Source: Ferrovibrio sp046297895 (GTDB lineage: Bacteria; Pseudomonadota; Alphaproteobacteria; Ferrovibrionales; Ferrovibrionaceae). Taken from it: a stretch of DNA of 64,000 nucleotides. The stretch is from contig NZ_JBKBHC010000003.1 in assembly GCF_046297895.1 (NCBI RefSeq), positions 310,001 to 374,000 on the forward strand, written 5' to 3'. Numbering within the stretch: position 1 is the first letter of the stretch; every line of letters begins with the position of its first letter. Both the position numbers and the translations under genes were made by a program. Below the pieces are notes generated by a model, which saw nothing but the letters and a program-made list of their open reading frames with translations, was not told where the DNA came from and made no database searches. Below are positions 23,676 through 32,317 of this stretch, piece by piece.

Positions 23676-24862
23676 TTCCGGTCTCCCTGCGGGAGCCCGC
23701 CATTCAGGCCGCGCTGTTCGGCGCAACCCTCGATGAAGCCTTTCAGCGTGCGGAACATCACCGGCTCGTCCAGCAGGAAGGCGTCGTGGCCCTTGTCGGT
23801 CTCGATCTCGACGAAGCTGACATTGGCGGCGGCCGCATTCAGCGCGCGGACGATCTCCTTGCTTTCCGACGTGGGAAACAGCCAGTCGGAGGTGAACGAC
23901 ACCACGCAGAAGCGCGTCTTGGTGCCCTGGAAGGCATTGGCCAGGCTGCCGCCCGCCTGCGCGGCGAGGTCGAAATAATCCATCGCGCGGGTGATGTAGA
24001 GATAGGAATTGGCGTCGAACCGCTCCACGAAGGTCGAGCCCTGGTGCAGCAGATAGCTCTCCACCTGGAATTCGGTCTCGAAGCCGTAGGTGATGCGTTC
24101 GCGGTTCTGCAGGTTGCGGCCGAACTTGCGGTGCAGGGCCGCTTCCGACAGATAGGTGATATGGGCCGCCATGCGCGCCACGGCCAGGCCGGCGCGCGGA
24201 ATCGTGTCATGGTCGAAATAGTCGCCCTGGTGCCATTGCGGGTCGGCATAGATCGCCTGCCGGCCCACCTCGTGGAAGGCGATATTCTGCGCCGAATGCT
24301 TGGCGGCGCAGGCGATCGGAATGGCCGAGAAGACGCGCTCGGGATAGCTTGCCGCCCATTGCAGCACCTGCATGCCGCCCATCGAGCCGCCGATCACGCA
24401 GAACAGTTGGCGGATGCCCAGATGATCCAGCAGCATGGCCTGGGCGTTCACCATGTCGCGGATGGTGATGACCGGGAATCGCAGGCCATGGGGTTTGCCG
24501 GTGGCCGGATCGGTTTCGGCCGGGCCCGACGAGCCCATGCAGCCGCCCAGCACATTGGCGCAGATCACGAAGAATCTATCGGTGTCGATGATCTTGCCCG
24601 GCCCCACAGCGGTCAGCCACCAGCCCGGCTTGCCGGTCACCGGATGGGTGTTCGCCACATGCTGGTCCATGGTGAGCGCATGGCAGATCAGGATCGCGTT
24701 CGACTTCTCGGCATTCAGGTGGCCATAGGTCGTGTAGGCGATCTGGTAGGGGCCGAGGTCCAGCCCGCAATCGAGCTTCAGGGGCAGGGTTTCGCCCAGG
24801 GTGACCCGGTGGCCGGGACCGACGGGATCGTGGCGGGACAGGGGGGGGAGTGCGGCACTCAT
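23672..24862 (-). CDS. metX: homoserine O-acetyltransferase (MetX)
   Basis: 396-aa alpha/beta-hydrolase that acylates homoserine in the first dedicated step of methionine synthesis. The catalytic Ser is in VIGGSMGGMQ, Asp in FTSDWLFPTS and His in DKGHDAFLLD; ICHALTMDQHV, CANVLGGCMGSSGP and the AAHITYLSE segment are typical. Some metW-linked MetX enzymes prefer succinyl-CoA, which sequence alone cannot settle here. Start chosen at ATG 24862 (MSAALPPLSRHDPVG); 44 upstream codons look like leader DNA. Confidence 0.96.
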   Translation of the reverse strand: MSAALPPLSRHDPVGPGHRVTLGETLPLKLDCGLDLGPYQIAYTTYGHLNAEKSNAILICHALTMDQHVANTHPVTGKPGWWLTAVGPGKIIDTDRFFVICANVLGGCMGSSGPAETDPATGKPHGLRFPVITIRDMVNAQAMLLDHLGIRQLFCVIGGSMGGMQVLQWAASYPERVFSAIPIACAAKHSAQNIAFHEVGRQAIYADPQWHQGDYFDHDTIPRAGLAVARMAAHITYLSEAALHRKFGRNLQNRERITYGFETEFQVESYLLHQGSTFVERFDANSYLYITRAMDYFDLAAQAGGSLANAFQGTKTRFCVVSFTSDWLFPTSESKEIVRALNAAAANVSFVEIETDKGHDAFLLDEPVMFRTLKGFIEGCAEQRGLNGGLPQGDRK

Positions 24863-24874
24863 GGCAGGCAGCCG

Positions 24875-24994
24875 GGATATCCTACAGGGTTTGGAGCGGG
24901 GATATCCGCCCGACCGGAAGGGTGGGGCGAAGCCCGGCCGGGACCCTGTCCGGCGCGGGCCCCCGTGCTTAGTGACCCCCGCCGATGGTGTCAA
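24875..24994 (-). promoter_or_regulatory. metX promoter and twin GGATATCC sites
   Basis: On the minus strand TTGACA (24994-24989), 17 bp, TAAGCA (24971-24966). Downstream, in the ~100-nt leader, the palindrome GGATATCC occurs twice, at 24900-24907 and 24875-24882, 25 bp apart. These could be operator sites. I see no SAM riboswitch core. Confidence 0.45.
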
Positions 24995-25067
24995 TGTTTT
25001 CTTTGCTTTTCAGGGGCGAAGCCCCTAAGACTATGCGGTTTTTTCAGCCCCCGGTATCCTGTTTCCC

Positions 25068-25934
25068 ATGAGTGACCATACCCCGAGCCTGGCCGATTTG
25101 CGGCGCGACATCGACGTGCTGGACGACCAGATCCTGGATCTGTTGCGCCGGCGTGCCGAGGCCGTGCAGCGGGTCGCTGCCGTCAAGCGGTCGACCGGCG
25201 ACGGCTTTCTGCGACCCGGCCGCGAGGCCCAGATCATCCGTCACCTGGTCGCCCGCCATCGCGGCGCCTTGCCGGCCGCTTCCGTGTCTCGGATATGGCG
25301 CGAGATGATCGCCGCGCTCTATCCGCTGCAGGCGCCTGCGGTGAAGGTGGCGGTTCACGCCCCCAACAAATCGGCCGCGCGTTGGGACCTGGCGCGCGAC
25401 TGGTATGGCTCCACCACGCCGCTGCAGCTCTGCACCACGGTAAATGCCGTGATGCGCGCCATCTCGGCCCAGCCGGCCGCCCTCGGCGTGATGGCGCAGC
25501 CCGAAGACGGCGAAAAGGAAAGCTGGTGGCCGCAGCTGGCTTCGCGGTCGCCCGGCACGCCGCGTGTGATTGGCCGCCTGCCCTTCGTGCCCAACAGCCG
25601 GGGCAGCCTGGCCGAGCTGGATGCCTATGTGATTGCCAACGCCGCGCCCGAGGATTCAGGCGAGGATCGCAGCCTGCTGGTGCTGGCCATGACCGAATCG
25701 GCGCCCAGCATCGCCCGCATTTCCGCCCTGCTGGCCCAGGTTGGGCTGGAGGGGCGTGCGATCGCCCAGCATCGCCGCGGCGAGGACGGCGCCCGCATCC
25801 TGCTGGAAATCGAGGGCTTCATGGCGGCCGACGACAGCCGGCTGGCCGCACTGATGGACGCCGACCGCAAACTGATCGACGATGCGGTGGTGATCGGCGC
25901 CTATGCCGTGCCGCTGCCCGCTGATCCGGCGTAA
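25068..25934 (+). CDS. chorismate mutase with degenerate PheA-like C-terminal region
   Basis: 288 aa. The first ~90 residues are an AroQ-type chorismate mutase (LADLRRDIDVLDDQILDLLRRRAEAVQRVAAVK, then REAQIIRHLV and SRIWREMIAALY), converting chorismate to prephenate. The remaining ~195 residues look like a shrunken prephenate-dehydratase lobe (VKVAVHAPNKSAARWDLARDWYG) and a final ACT-like segment (LLVLAMTESAPSIARISALLAQVGL), but without the dehydratase active-site Thr-Arg-Phe motif. It is therefore likely a mutase with a regulatory tail. It heads the operon with hisC and tyrC, 26 bp upstream of the hisC start. Confidence 0.85.
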   Translation: MSDHTPSLADLRRDIDVLDDQILDLLRRRAEAVQRVAAVKRSTGDGFLRPGREAQIIRHLVARHRGALPAASVSRIWREMIAALYPLQAPAVKVAVHAPNKSAARWDLARDWYGSTTPLQLCTTVNAVMRAISAQPAALGVMAQPEDGEKESWWPQLASRSPGTPRVIGRLPFVPNSRGSLAELDAYVIANAAPEDSGEDRSLLVLAMTESAPSIARISALLAQVGLEGRAIAQHRRGEDGARILLEIEGFMAADDSRLAALMDADRKLIDDAVVIGAYAVPLPADPA

Positions 25935-25960
25935 GACTGTTTCGTGAAGGAGTGCCTGCC

Positions 25961-27049
25961 GTGACCGCGCCGAAGCCGCAACCCGGAATTCTCGACATCG
26001 CCCCCTACAAAGGCGGCGAGGGCAAAGTGCCTGGCGTCACCAGGGTTCATAAGCTTTCGTCCAACGAAACCCCGCTCGGCCCCAGCCCGAAGGCGATGGC
26101 GGTGTTCCAGCAGATGGCCGCCGAACTGCACCGCTATCCCGACGGTGCAGTGGATGCCCTGCGCCAGGCGCTGGCGAAGCATTACGGCATCCCGGCCGAG
26201 AATATCGTCTGCTCGAATGGCTCGGACGAGATGATCTCGCTGATCTGCGCCGCCTATGTCGGCCCGGGCGACGAGGTGATCTATTCGCAATACGGCTTCA
26301 TGATGTATCCCATCGCCACGCAGGCGCGCGGCGCCACGCCGGTGAAGGTGGCGGAAAAGAATTTCACCGCCGATGTGGATGCCATCCTGGCTGCCGTCAC
26401 GCCGAAGACGCGGGTGGTGTTCCTCACCAATCCCAACAATCCCACCGGTACCTACATTCCGGCATCCGACCTGCGCCGACTGCGCGCCGGCCTGCCGGCC
26501 CATGTGCTGCTGGTGATCGACGCTGCCTATGCCGAATATGTCAGCCGCAACGACTATTCCAACGGCATGGAACTGGTGGCCGGCTCCGACAACACTATGG
26601 TGCTGCGCACGTTTTCCAAGATCTACGGCCTGGCAGCCCTGCGGCTGGGCTGGGCCTATGCGCCAGCCAATGTGATCGACGTGCTGAACCGCGTGCGCGG
26701 TCCCTTCAACGTCAACGCGGCCGCCCAGGCCGCCGGGGTCGCCGCCCTGGAAGACACCGCCTGGGTCGAGAAGGCGCGCGCCCATAACGATGCTGAACTG
26801 GCCCGCGTCACCGCGGCGTTGCAGAAGCTCGGCCTGGAAGTCCTGCCCAGCGTGGCGAATTTCATCCTGATGCGCTTCCCCGGCGGGCCAGAGCAGGTTA
26901 AGGCGGCCGATGCGGCCCTGCGCCAGCGCGGCCTGATCCTGCGCGGCATGGGCGGCTATGGCCTGAACGATGCCCTGCGGCTGTCCATCGGCACGGTGGA
27001 GGAAGACGACATGGTGATCGCCGCCCTCACCGAGGTCATGAAAGGCTGA
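25961..27049 (+). CDS. hisC: histidinol-phosphate / aromatic aminotransferase
   Basis: 362-aa fold-type I PLP enzyme. HKLSSNETPLGPSPKA, NPNNPTGTYIP, the DAAYAEY acid and the PLP lysine in RTFSKIYGLAALRLGW are all present. Sitting between chorismate mutase and tyrC, it probably transaminates prephenate, phenylpyruvate or hydroxyphenylpyruvate as well as imidazole-acetol phosphate. GTG at 25961 has GAAGGAG 8-9 nt upstream and is preferred to GTG 25952, which overlaps that Shine-Dalgarno. Confidence 0.94.
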   Translation: MTAPKPQPGILDIAPYKGGEGKVPGVTRVHKLSSNETPLGPSPKAMAVFQQMAAELHRYPDGAVDALRQALAKHYGIPAENIVCSNGSDEMISLICAAYVGPGDEVIYSQYGFMMYPIATQARGATPVKVAEKNFTADVDAILAAVTPKTRVVFLTNPNNPTGTYIPASDLRRLRAGLPAHVLLVIDAAYAEYVSRNDYSNGMELVAGSDNTMVLRTFSKIYGLAALRLGWAYAPANVIDVLNRVRGPFNVNAAAQAAGVAALEDTAWVEKARAHNDAELARVTAALQKLGLEVLPSVANFILMRFPGGPEQVKAADAALRQRGLILRGMGGYGLNDALRLSIGTVEEDDMVIAALTEVMKG

Positions 27050-27054
27050 ATGCG

Positions 27055-27981
27055 GTGTTCGACCGTCTCGCGATCATCGGCATCGGCCTGATCGGCTCGT
27101 CGATCGCGCGTGCCGCGCGAGAACACGGCCTGGCGAAGCATATCGCCATTGCCGATGCCTCCGATGCGCATCGCCGGCAGGCGCAGGAACTGCAATTGGG
27201 CGACAGCGTGCATCACGATGCCGCCGAGGCCGCGAAGAATGCCGATCTGGTGCTGCTCTGCGTGCCGCTCGGCGCCAATGCGGCAGTGGCGGCGCATATC
27301 GGTCCGGTGCTGAAAGCCGGGGCCATCGTCTCCGATGTCGGGTCGTGCAAGCAGGCGGTGATCCGCGATGTGGCGCCGCATCTGCCCCGGGGCGTGCATC
27401 TGGTGCCGGGCCATCCCGTGGCGGGCACCGAGCATTCCGGCCCGACGGCGGGCTTCGCCGCGCTGTTCCAGAACCGCTGGTGCATCCTCACGCCCGAGGC
27501 CGGCACCGATGCCGCCGCCATCGAGAAGGTGAAGGCCTTCTGGGCAGCGTTCGGCAGCAAGGTCGAGATCATGGAGCCGCGCCATCACGATCTGGTGCTC
27601 GCCATCACCAGCCATGTGCCGCATCTGATCGCCTACAACATCGTCGGCACGGCGGACGATCTGGAAACCGTGACGGAATCGGAAGTGATCAAGTATTCCG
27701 CCGGCGGCTTCCGCGATTTCACCCGCATCGCCGCCTCCGACCCCACGATGTGGCGCGACGTGTTCCTCAACAACAAGGAAGCGGTGCTGGAAATGCTGGG
27801 CCGTTTCACGGAAGACCTGATCGCGCTGCAGCGCGCAATCCGCTGGGGCGAGGGCGAAACGCTGTTCGATCTGTTCACCCGCACCCGCGCCATCCGCCGC
27901 GCCATCATTGATGCCGGCCAGGAAACCGCCGCGCCCGATTTTGGCCGCAGCCCGGCGGCGAAGGGCGACGCCCAATCCTGA
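27055..27981 (+). CDS. tyrC: prephenate/arogenate dehydrogenase
   Basis: 308 aa. The NAD(P)-binding start LAIIGIGLIGSSIARAAREHGLA, VSDVGSCKQAV, LVPGHPVAGTEHSGP and ITSHVPHLIAYNIV define the TyrA/TyrC dehydrogenase, which makes hydroxyphenylpyruvate or tyrosine. The GTG start lies 5 bp after the hisC stop. Product choice (prephenate versus arogenate) is not decided by sequence here. Confidence 0.95.
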   Translation: MFDRLAIIGIGLIGSSIARAAREHGLAKHIAIADASDAHRRQAQELQLGDSVHHDAAEAAKNADLVLLCVPLGANAAVAAHIGPVLKAGAIVSDVGSCKQAVIRDVAPHLPRGVHLVPGHPVAGTEHSGPTAGFAALFQNRWCILTPEAGTDAAAIEKVKAFWAAFGSKVEIMEPRHHDLVLAITSHVPHLIAYNIVGTADDLETVTESEVIKYSAGGFRDFTRIAASDPTMWRDVFLNNKEAVLEMLGRFTEDLIALQRAIRWGEGETLFDLFTRTRAIRRAIIDAGQETAAPDFGRSPAAKGDAQS

Positions 27982-28002
27982 TCCAACTGGTCCTGTCGCG
28001 TC

Positions 28003-29022
28003 TTATTGTGCCGGCGGCGTCATGATTGGCGCCAGGCTGAACAGCGGCACCGGTCCCAGGAACAGCTTGCCGTCCTGCGCGGTCAGCGGCACCGGCAGAT
28101 AGGGCTCACCCTTGGCATCGCGTTTGGTCACCAGGGTGAGCGCGGCCTTAGCGGCCGCCGCTTCGCCGGCCTTCATCTTGCCCGCCGCCACCAGCGCGTC
28201 GATGCCGGCATCGGCGTTGCGGATCTGGCCGCCCATGGCGCCGAGCGGACGGAATTGCCTGTCCAGCGTCAGGCTGCCGTCGCCATCCAGCTTCAGGCCG
28301 CCCCAATGCAGGCTTACGGTCTGGAAGTCCATCACCCCGCCGCCGTCGCGCCACGAGGCCAGCAGGCTGTCCGGGCTGCTGCCATAGGCCGCGCCGCGCA
28401 GGTTGCCGATCAGCTTGAGCTGGCCGACGTCGCGCCCCAGCGGACCGTCCAGGGCGGGCGGCAGCGTGATCGCCTCGGCCTGCAGCGACAGGTCGGCACT
28501 GGGCGGCAGGCTGCCGGCGCGGCGCGCATGCAGCAGCAGCTTGCCCGCCGACCAGCCCTGCAAGAGGTCGCCGCTGAAATCGGGCTTGTCGATCACGGCG
28601 GCCAGGCGCAGCGGCGAATTGGCGCCATCCAGCACCAGGCTGGCGCGGAACCGTTCGCTGGCCAGCGTCATGGTTTTTTCGACGCCGCCCTCGCGCCAGG
28701 CCAGGCGCTGCCGGCCCGGCAGTTCGAAGATGGCGTGGTGCAGGTCCCAGAACTGCAGGTGGGCGGTGAGTTCGGTGGCCCCGACCTGCCAGTCCAGCGG
28801 GCTGTTCGGATCGCGCCAGGTCAGGTTGGTGACGGTCAGCGACAGGCGGTAGGGAAAGCCCCAGAGGCGCCAGCCGTCATACGCCACGCTGCGGCCCTGG
28901 CGCCGCTGGCTCTCGATCCAGGCATTGGCCTGGGCCGCCACCTGGTCGGCCAGGTGCGACCACAGCACGTAATAGCCAAGCAGGGCGCCGACGATCAGGC
29001 CGGCCAGGACGAAATAGCGCAT
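28003..29022 (-). CDS. DUF2125 domain protein
   Basis: 339 aa with one N-terminal membrane anchor (MRYFVLAGLIVGALLGYYVLW) and a long periplasmic beta-rich part. GWRLWGFPYRLSLTVTNLTWRDPNSPLDW is the DUF2125 signature, and DLSLQAEAITLPPALDGPLGRDVGQLKLIGNLRG fits too. DUF2125 proteins are found in alphaproteobacteria, often beside tyrC, as here; the fold resembles AsmA-like or lipid-transfer beta sheets, but no activity is known. Convergent with tyrC. Confidence 0.88.
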   Translation of the reverse strand: MRYFVLAGLIVGALLGYYVLWSHLADQVAAQANAWIESQRRQGRSVAYDGWRLWGFPYRLSLTVTNLTWRDPNSPLDWQVGATELTAHLQFWDLHHAIFELPGRQRLAWREGGVEKTMTLASERFRASLVLDGANSPLRLAAVIDKPDFSGDLLQGWSAGKLLLHARRAGSLPPSADLSLQAEAITLPPALDGPLGRDVGQLKLIGNLRGAAYGSSPDSLLASWRDGGGVMDFQTVSLHWGGLKLDGDGSLTLDRQFRPLGAMGGQIRNADAGIDALVAAGKMKAGEAAAAKAALTLVTKRDAKGEPYLPVPLTAQDGKLFLGPVPLFSLAPIMTPPAQ

Positions 29023-29150
29023 GACGTGGATATAGCAGGCCGCTCGGCTCTTCTCCAGCTTGCCAATGCCCGGCTTGCCAATGTCATTGCCTTGCCATAG
29101 CTGGACATACGGTCAATAGTGCCCGAAACCATCCGCCGCCTCCCGCCGTC

Positions 29151-30059
29151 ATGTCCGCTTCCACCACGCATACCGCAGCCCCGCTGCAGACCTGGGCCAT
29201 CGCCGCCATGCCGGGCCTGTTCGTACTGCTGTGGTCGACCGGCTTCATCGGCGCCAAGCTCGGCCTGCCCTATGCCGAGCCGATGACCTTCCTGGTGCTG
29301 CGCTTCGCCGCCGTCACGGTCATGCTCTGCCTCTTTGCGGCCCTCACCGCCGCGCCCTGGCCGCAGGACTGGCGCATGGCCGGTCATATCGCCGTGGCCG
29401 GCCTGCTGCTGCATGGCGTGTATCTCGGCGGCGTCTTCGCCTCGATCTTCCATGGCGTCCCGGCCGGCATCTCGGCGCTGATCGTGGGCATCCAGCCGCT
29501 GCTGGTGGCAGCCGCGGCTGGCCCCGTTCTGGGCGAACGCGTCACCGCGCGGCAATGGCTCGGCCTGGGCCTGGGCCTGGGCGGCGTGGTGCTGGTGGTC
29601 TGGACCAAGCTGGATATCGGCGTCGGCACGGCCTGGGGCTACGCCCTGTCCGGGATTGCGCTGGTCGGCATCACCATCGGCACGCTGTACCAGAAGAAAT
29701 TCTGCCCCGCCATCGACCTGCGCTCGGGCACGGCGATCCAGTTCGCCGCCACTACGGTGGCCCTGGTGCCTTTCGCGCTGCTGTTCGAAACGCGGCAGGT
29801 GCAGTGGACCGGCGAATTCATCTTCGCGCTCGGCTGGCTCTGCATCGTGCTGTCGCTTGGCGCCATCACGCTCCTCTTCATCCTCATCAGGCGCGGCGCG
29901 GCGGCGAAGGTCTCCAGCCTGTTCTTCCTGGTGCCGCCCTGCACGGCCCTGGTGGCGTATTTCCTGTTCGGCGAACAGCTCAGCGCGCTGGCGCTGGCCG
30001 GCATGGCCGCCACCATGGTGGGCGTGGCGCTGGTGAATATCGCACCCAAAACGAAATGA
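29151..30059 (+). CDS. EamA/DMT family transporter
   Basis: 302-aa inner-membrane protein with ten hydrophobic helices in two EamA repeats (about residues 15-145 and 160-295). Landmarks are FVLLWSTGFIGAKLGLPYAEPMTFLVLRF, GIQPLLVAAAAGPVLGERVTARQWLGLGLGLGGVVLVV in the first half and VSSLFFLVPPCTALVAYFLFGEQLSALALAGMAATMVGVALVN at the end. Probably an exporter of amino acids or other small metabolites. Its stop overlaps the chaC start. Confidence 0.92.
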   Translation: MSASTTHTAAPLQTWAIAAMPGLFVLLWSTGFIGAKLGLPYAEPMTFLVLRFAAVTVMLCLFAALTAAPWPQDWRMAGHIAVAGLLLHGVYLGGVFASIFHGVPAGISALIVGIQPLLVAAAAGPVLGERVTARQWLGLGLGLGGVVLVVWTKLDIGVGTAWGYALSGIALVGITIGTLYQKKFCPAIDLRSGTAIQFAATTVALVPFALLFETRQVQWTGEFIFALGWLCIVLSLGAITLLFILIRRGAAAKVSSLFFLVPPCTALVAYFLFGEQLSALALAGMAATMVGVALVNIAPKTK

Positions 30060-30676
30060 GCCGCCGGCATATTCCCTTCGACCACGAGGAACCGCTGCCC
30101 GGCGAGGCCGCGCCGCCCTTTCCCAGAATCCTGCCCGAAAAGGGCCAGCCGCTCTGGGTCTTCGGCTACGGCTCGCTGATGTGGGATCCGGGTTTCCCCT
30201 TCACCAGACAGATGACGGCGCGGCTCTGGGGTTTCCATCGCGGCTTCTGCGTCTGGTCGCACCGCTATCGCGGCACGCCGGAACGGCCCGGTCTGGTGCT
30301 GGGCCTGATGCCCGGCGGCTCCTGCACCGGCAAGGCCTTCCGCGTGAAGCGCGGCGACGAAACCGCCGTGATCGACTATCTCTATCGCCGCGAGATGGTC
30401 ACCGGCGTCTATCGTCCGGGCTTCCACCTGGCGCAGATGGAAGATGGCAGCCGCGTGAAGGTGCTGGCCTTCGTGGCCGATCCCCATCACAAGCAGTATG
30501 CGGGCTATTTGAGCGAGCGGCAGGTGATCGACACCATTGCCACCTGCTGCGGCGCACGCGGCACGAACGCGGCCTATCTGGCCAACACCGTGGCGCATCT
30601 GGATGAGCTCGGCATCGGCGACGGCCCGCTGCATCACCTGCTGGCGGAAGTGAAAAAACGCTGCCCGGGAATCTAA
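30056..30676 (+). CDS. gamma-glutamylcyclotransferase, ChaC family
   Basis: 206 aa. LWVFGYGSLMWDPGFPF is the GGCT/ChaC substrate loop, followed by WGFHRGFCVWSHRYRGTPERPGLVLGLMPGGSCTGKAFRV and YLYRREMVTGVYRPGF with the catalytic Glu. ChaC enzymes degrade glutathione to 5-oxoproline and Cys-Gly. The ATG overlaps the EamA stop (ATGA), suggesting the transporter moves a product or relative of this pathway; that link is inference. Confidence 0.95.
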   Translation: MSRRHIPFDHEEPLPGEAAPPFPRILPEKGQPLWVFGYGSLMWDPGFPFTRQMTARLWGFHRGFCVWSHRYRGTPERPGLVLGLMPGGSCTGKAFRVKRGDETAVIDYLYRREMVTGVYRPGFHLAQMEDGSRVKVLAFVADPHHKQYAGYLSERQVIDTIATCCGARGTNAAYLANTVAHLDELGIGDGPLHHLLAEVKKRCPGI

Positions 30677-30690
30677 CTCCCCACTCGAAT

Positions 30691-30776
30691 CGTCATGGCC
30701 GGGCTTGGCCCGGCCATCCACGAGTTCTTTTCCTGCGACAAAGACGTGGATGCCCGGACCAAGTCCGGGCATGACG
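30691..30776. repeat. composite palindromic intergenic repeat, copy 2
   Basis: Left arm CGTCATGGCCGGGCTTGGCC and CGGCCATCCACG, right arm CGTGGATGCCCGGACCAAG and TCCGGGCATGACG. Each arm is palindromic and the two face each other around ~25 bp. It lies between convergent chaC and the ligase gene. Confidence 0.85.
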
Positions 30777-30778
30777 GT

Positions 30779-32317
30779 TTAGGGAGTCTCCGGCGCCTTA
30801 TACTCATCGCGCAATTCGCGCTTCAGCACCTTGCCGATGGCGCTGCGCGGCAGCGTCTCGCGGAACTCGATGGCGGACAGGCGCTGCATCTTGCCGAGTT
30901 TCGCATTGGCCCAGGCCAGCAGCTCGGGGGCACCGATCTCGGCACCCGGTGCCTTCACCACGAAGGCCACCGGCGTCTCGCCCCATTGCTCTGATGGCAC
31001 GCCGACCACGGCCACGTCGAACACGGCCCCGTGCTGGCGCAGCACGGCCTCCAGGTCGCTGGGATAGACATTGAAGCCGCCCGAGATGATCATGTCCTTG
31101 CGGCGGTCCATGAGCTGCAGGAAGCCGTCCTCGTCGAAGCGGCCCATGTCGCCGGTGCGGATGAAGCGTTTGCCGGTTTCGTCGAACCATTCGGCTTCCG
31201 CCGTCTTGCCCGGCTGCTTGTGATAGTGGGTCATGATGGCGCCGGAATGGCCGACGATTTCGCCGATTTCGCCGGGCGGCACCGGCCTGCCATCCTCGCC
31301 GATCAGGCGGATGTCGTGGCCCTCGGCCGGCCGGCCCACGGTATGCAGCTTGGTGGGGAATTCGTCGGCGACCAGGATGCAGGTGCCGCCGCCCTCGGTC
31401 ATGCCGTAATACTCGATCAGCTTGCCAGGCCAGCGTTTCAGGATGTCGGCCTTGAGCGCCGCGTTGAACGGCGCGCTGGTGCAGAACTTGGCGCGGAAGG
31501 CGCTCAGGTCGTATGTGTCGAAACCGGGATGCGCCATGATGCGCTGATACTGCACCGGCACCAGCATGGTGTGGGTCACGCGGTGCTGCTGCGCGAGGCT
31601 CAAATATTTCGCCACGTCGAATTTCGGCATCAGGATCGCCGTGCCGCCGCCGGCCAAAGTGGGAAACAGGCTGACCAGGGTGGTGTTGGAATAAAGCGGC
31701 GTGGACAGCAGCGTGATGGCCGCACGGTCGTAGCCATAGAGGTTGGCGCGCTGCATGTGCAGCCAGCGCATGCCATGCGACTGCACGATGCCCTTCGGCG
31801 TGCCGGTCGTGCCCGAGGAATAGATGATGTTGAACGGCATCTGTGGCGTGAGGGTCGCCGGCGCCGGTTTCGTGCCCTCGGGCGCCAGCCATTGCTCGAA
31901 CTCCGGCGTATCCAGCCGGATGCGGCGCGGCAGCTGGCCCAGCACGCCGTTCAGCGCCGCTTCGTTGTCGCCATCCAGGAAGATCAGCGCGGCATCGGCG
32001 TCATTGGCCATGGCCACGATCTGCTCAGGCAGCGACGATGGCGCCAGCGGCGCGACTGCGAGGCCGGCGCGCAAGGCGCCGACATAGACCGTGACGTAAT
32101 CGTTGCGGGAATAACTCACGATGCTGACGCTGTGTTTCGCGCCATCACGCTGCAGGGCCGCGGCCACGCGGTCCGCGCGGGCATCCAGCTGACCGTAGGT
32201 CAGTACGCCTTCCGGATCCACCAGCGCCGGATGGTCCGGCCGCTCGGCGGCATGGGCGGCGACCAGCGCGGGCAGCGTGCCGAATTCGGAATTGAGTATG
32301 TCGTCGGCGCGGCTCAT
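30779..32317 (-). CDS. AMP-dependent acyl-CoA synthetase/ligase
   Basis: 512-aa ANL-superfamily adenylating enzyme. The P-loop IIYSSGTTGTPKGIVQSHG, YYGMTEGGG, RTGDMGRFDEDGFL, DRRKDMIISGGFNVYPSDLE and the catalytic Lys in AIGKVLKREL are all intact. It activates a carboxylic acid as acyl-AMP and passes it to CoA; chain length is unknown, possibly a medium-chain, aromatic or long-chain acid. Its start overlaps the stop of the HAD gene by 4 bp, so the two are co-translated. Confidence 0.94.
   Translation of the reverse strand: MSRADDILNSEFGTLPALVAAHAAERPDHPALVDPEGVLTYGQLDARADRVAAALQRDGAKHSVSIVSYSRNDYVTVYVGALRAGLAVAPLAPSSLPEQIVAMANDADAALIFLDGDNEAALNGVLGQLPRRIRLDTPEFEQWLAPEGTKPAPATLTPQMPFNIIYSSGTTGTPKGIVQSHGMRWLHMQRANLYGYDRAAITLLSTPLYSNTTLVSLFPTLAGGGTAILMPKFDVAKYLSLAQQHRVTHTMLVPVQYQRIMAHPGFDTYDLSAFRAKFCTSAPFNAALKADILKRWPGKLIEYYGMTEGGGTCILVADEFPTKLHTVGRPAEGHDIRLIGEDGRPVPPGEIGEIVGHSGAIMTHYHKQPGKTAEAEWFDETGKRFIRTGDMGRFDEDGFLQLMDRRKDMIISGGFNVYPSDLEAVLRQHGAVFDVAVVGVPSEQWGETPVAFVVKAPGAEIGAPELLAWANAKLGKMQRLSAIEFRETLPRSAIGKVLKRELRDEYKAPETP

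Noticed and set aside
24863..25067. SAM-II type riboswitch upstream of metX
   Set aside because: I could not find the conserved pseudoknot core (GCTAAAG-like) or the paired stem; only a promoter and short palindromes are visible.
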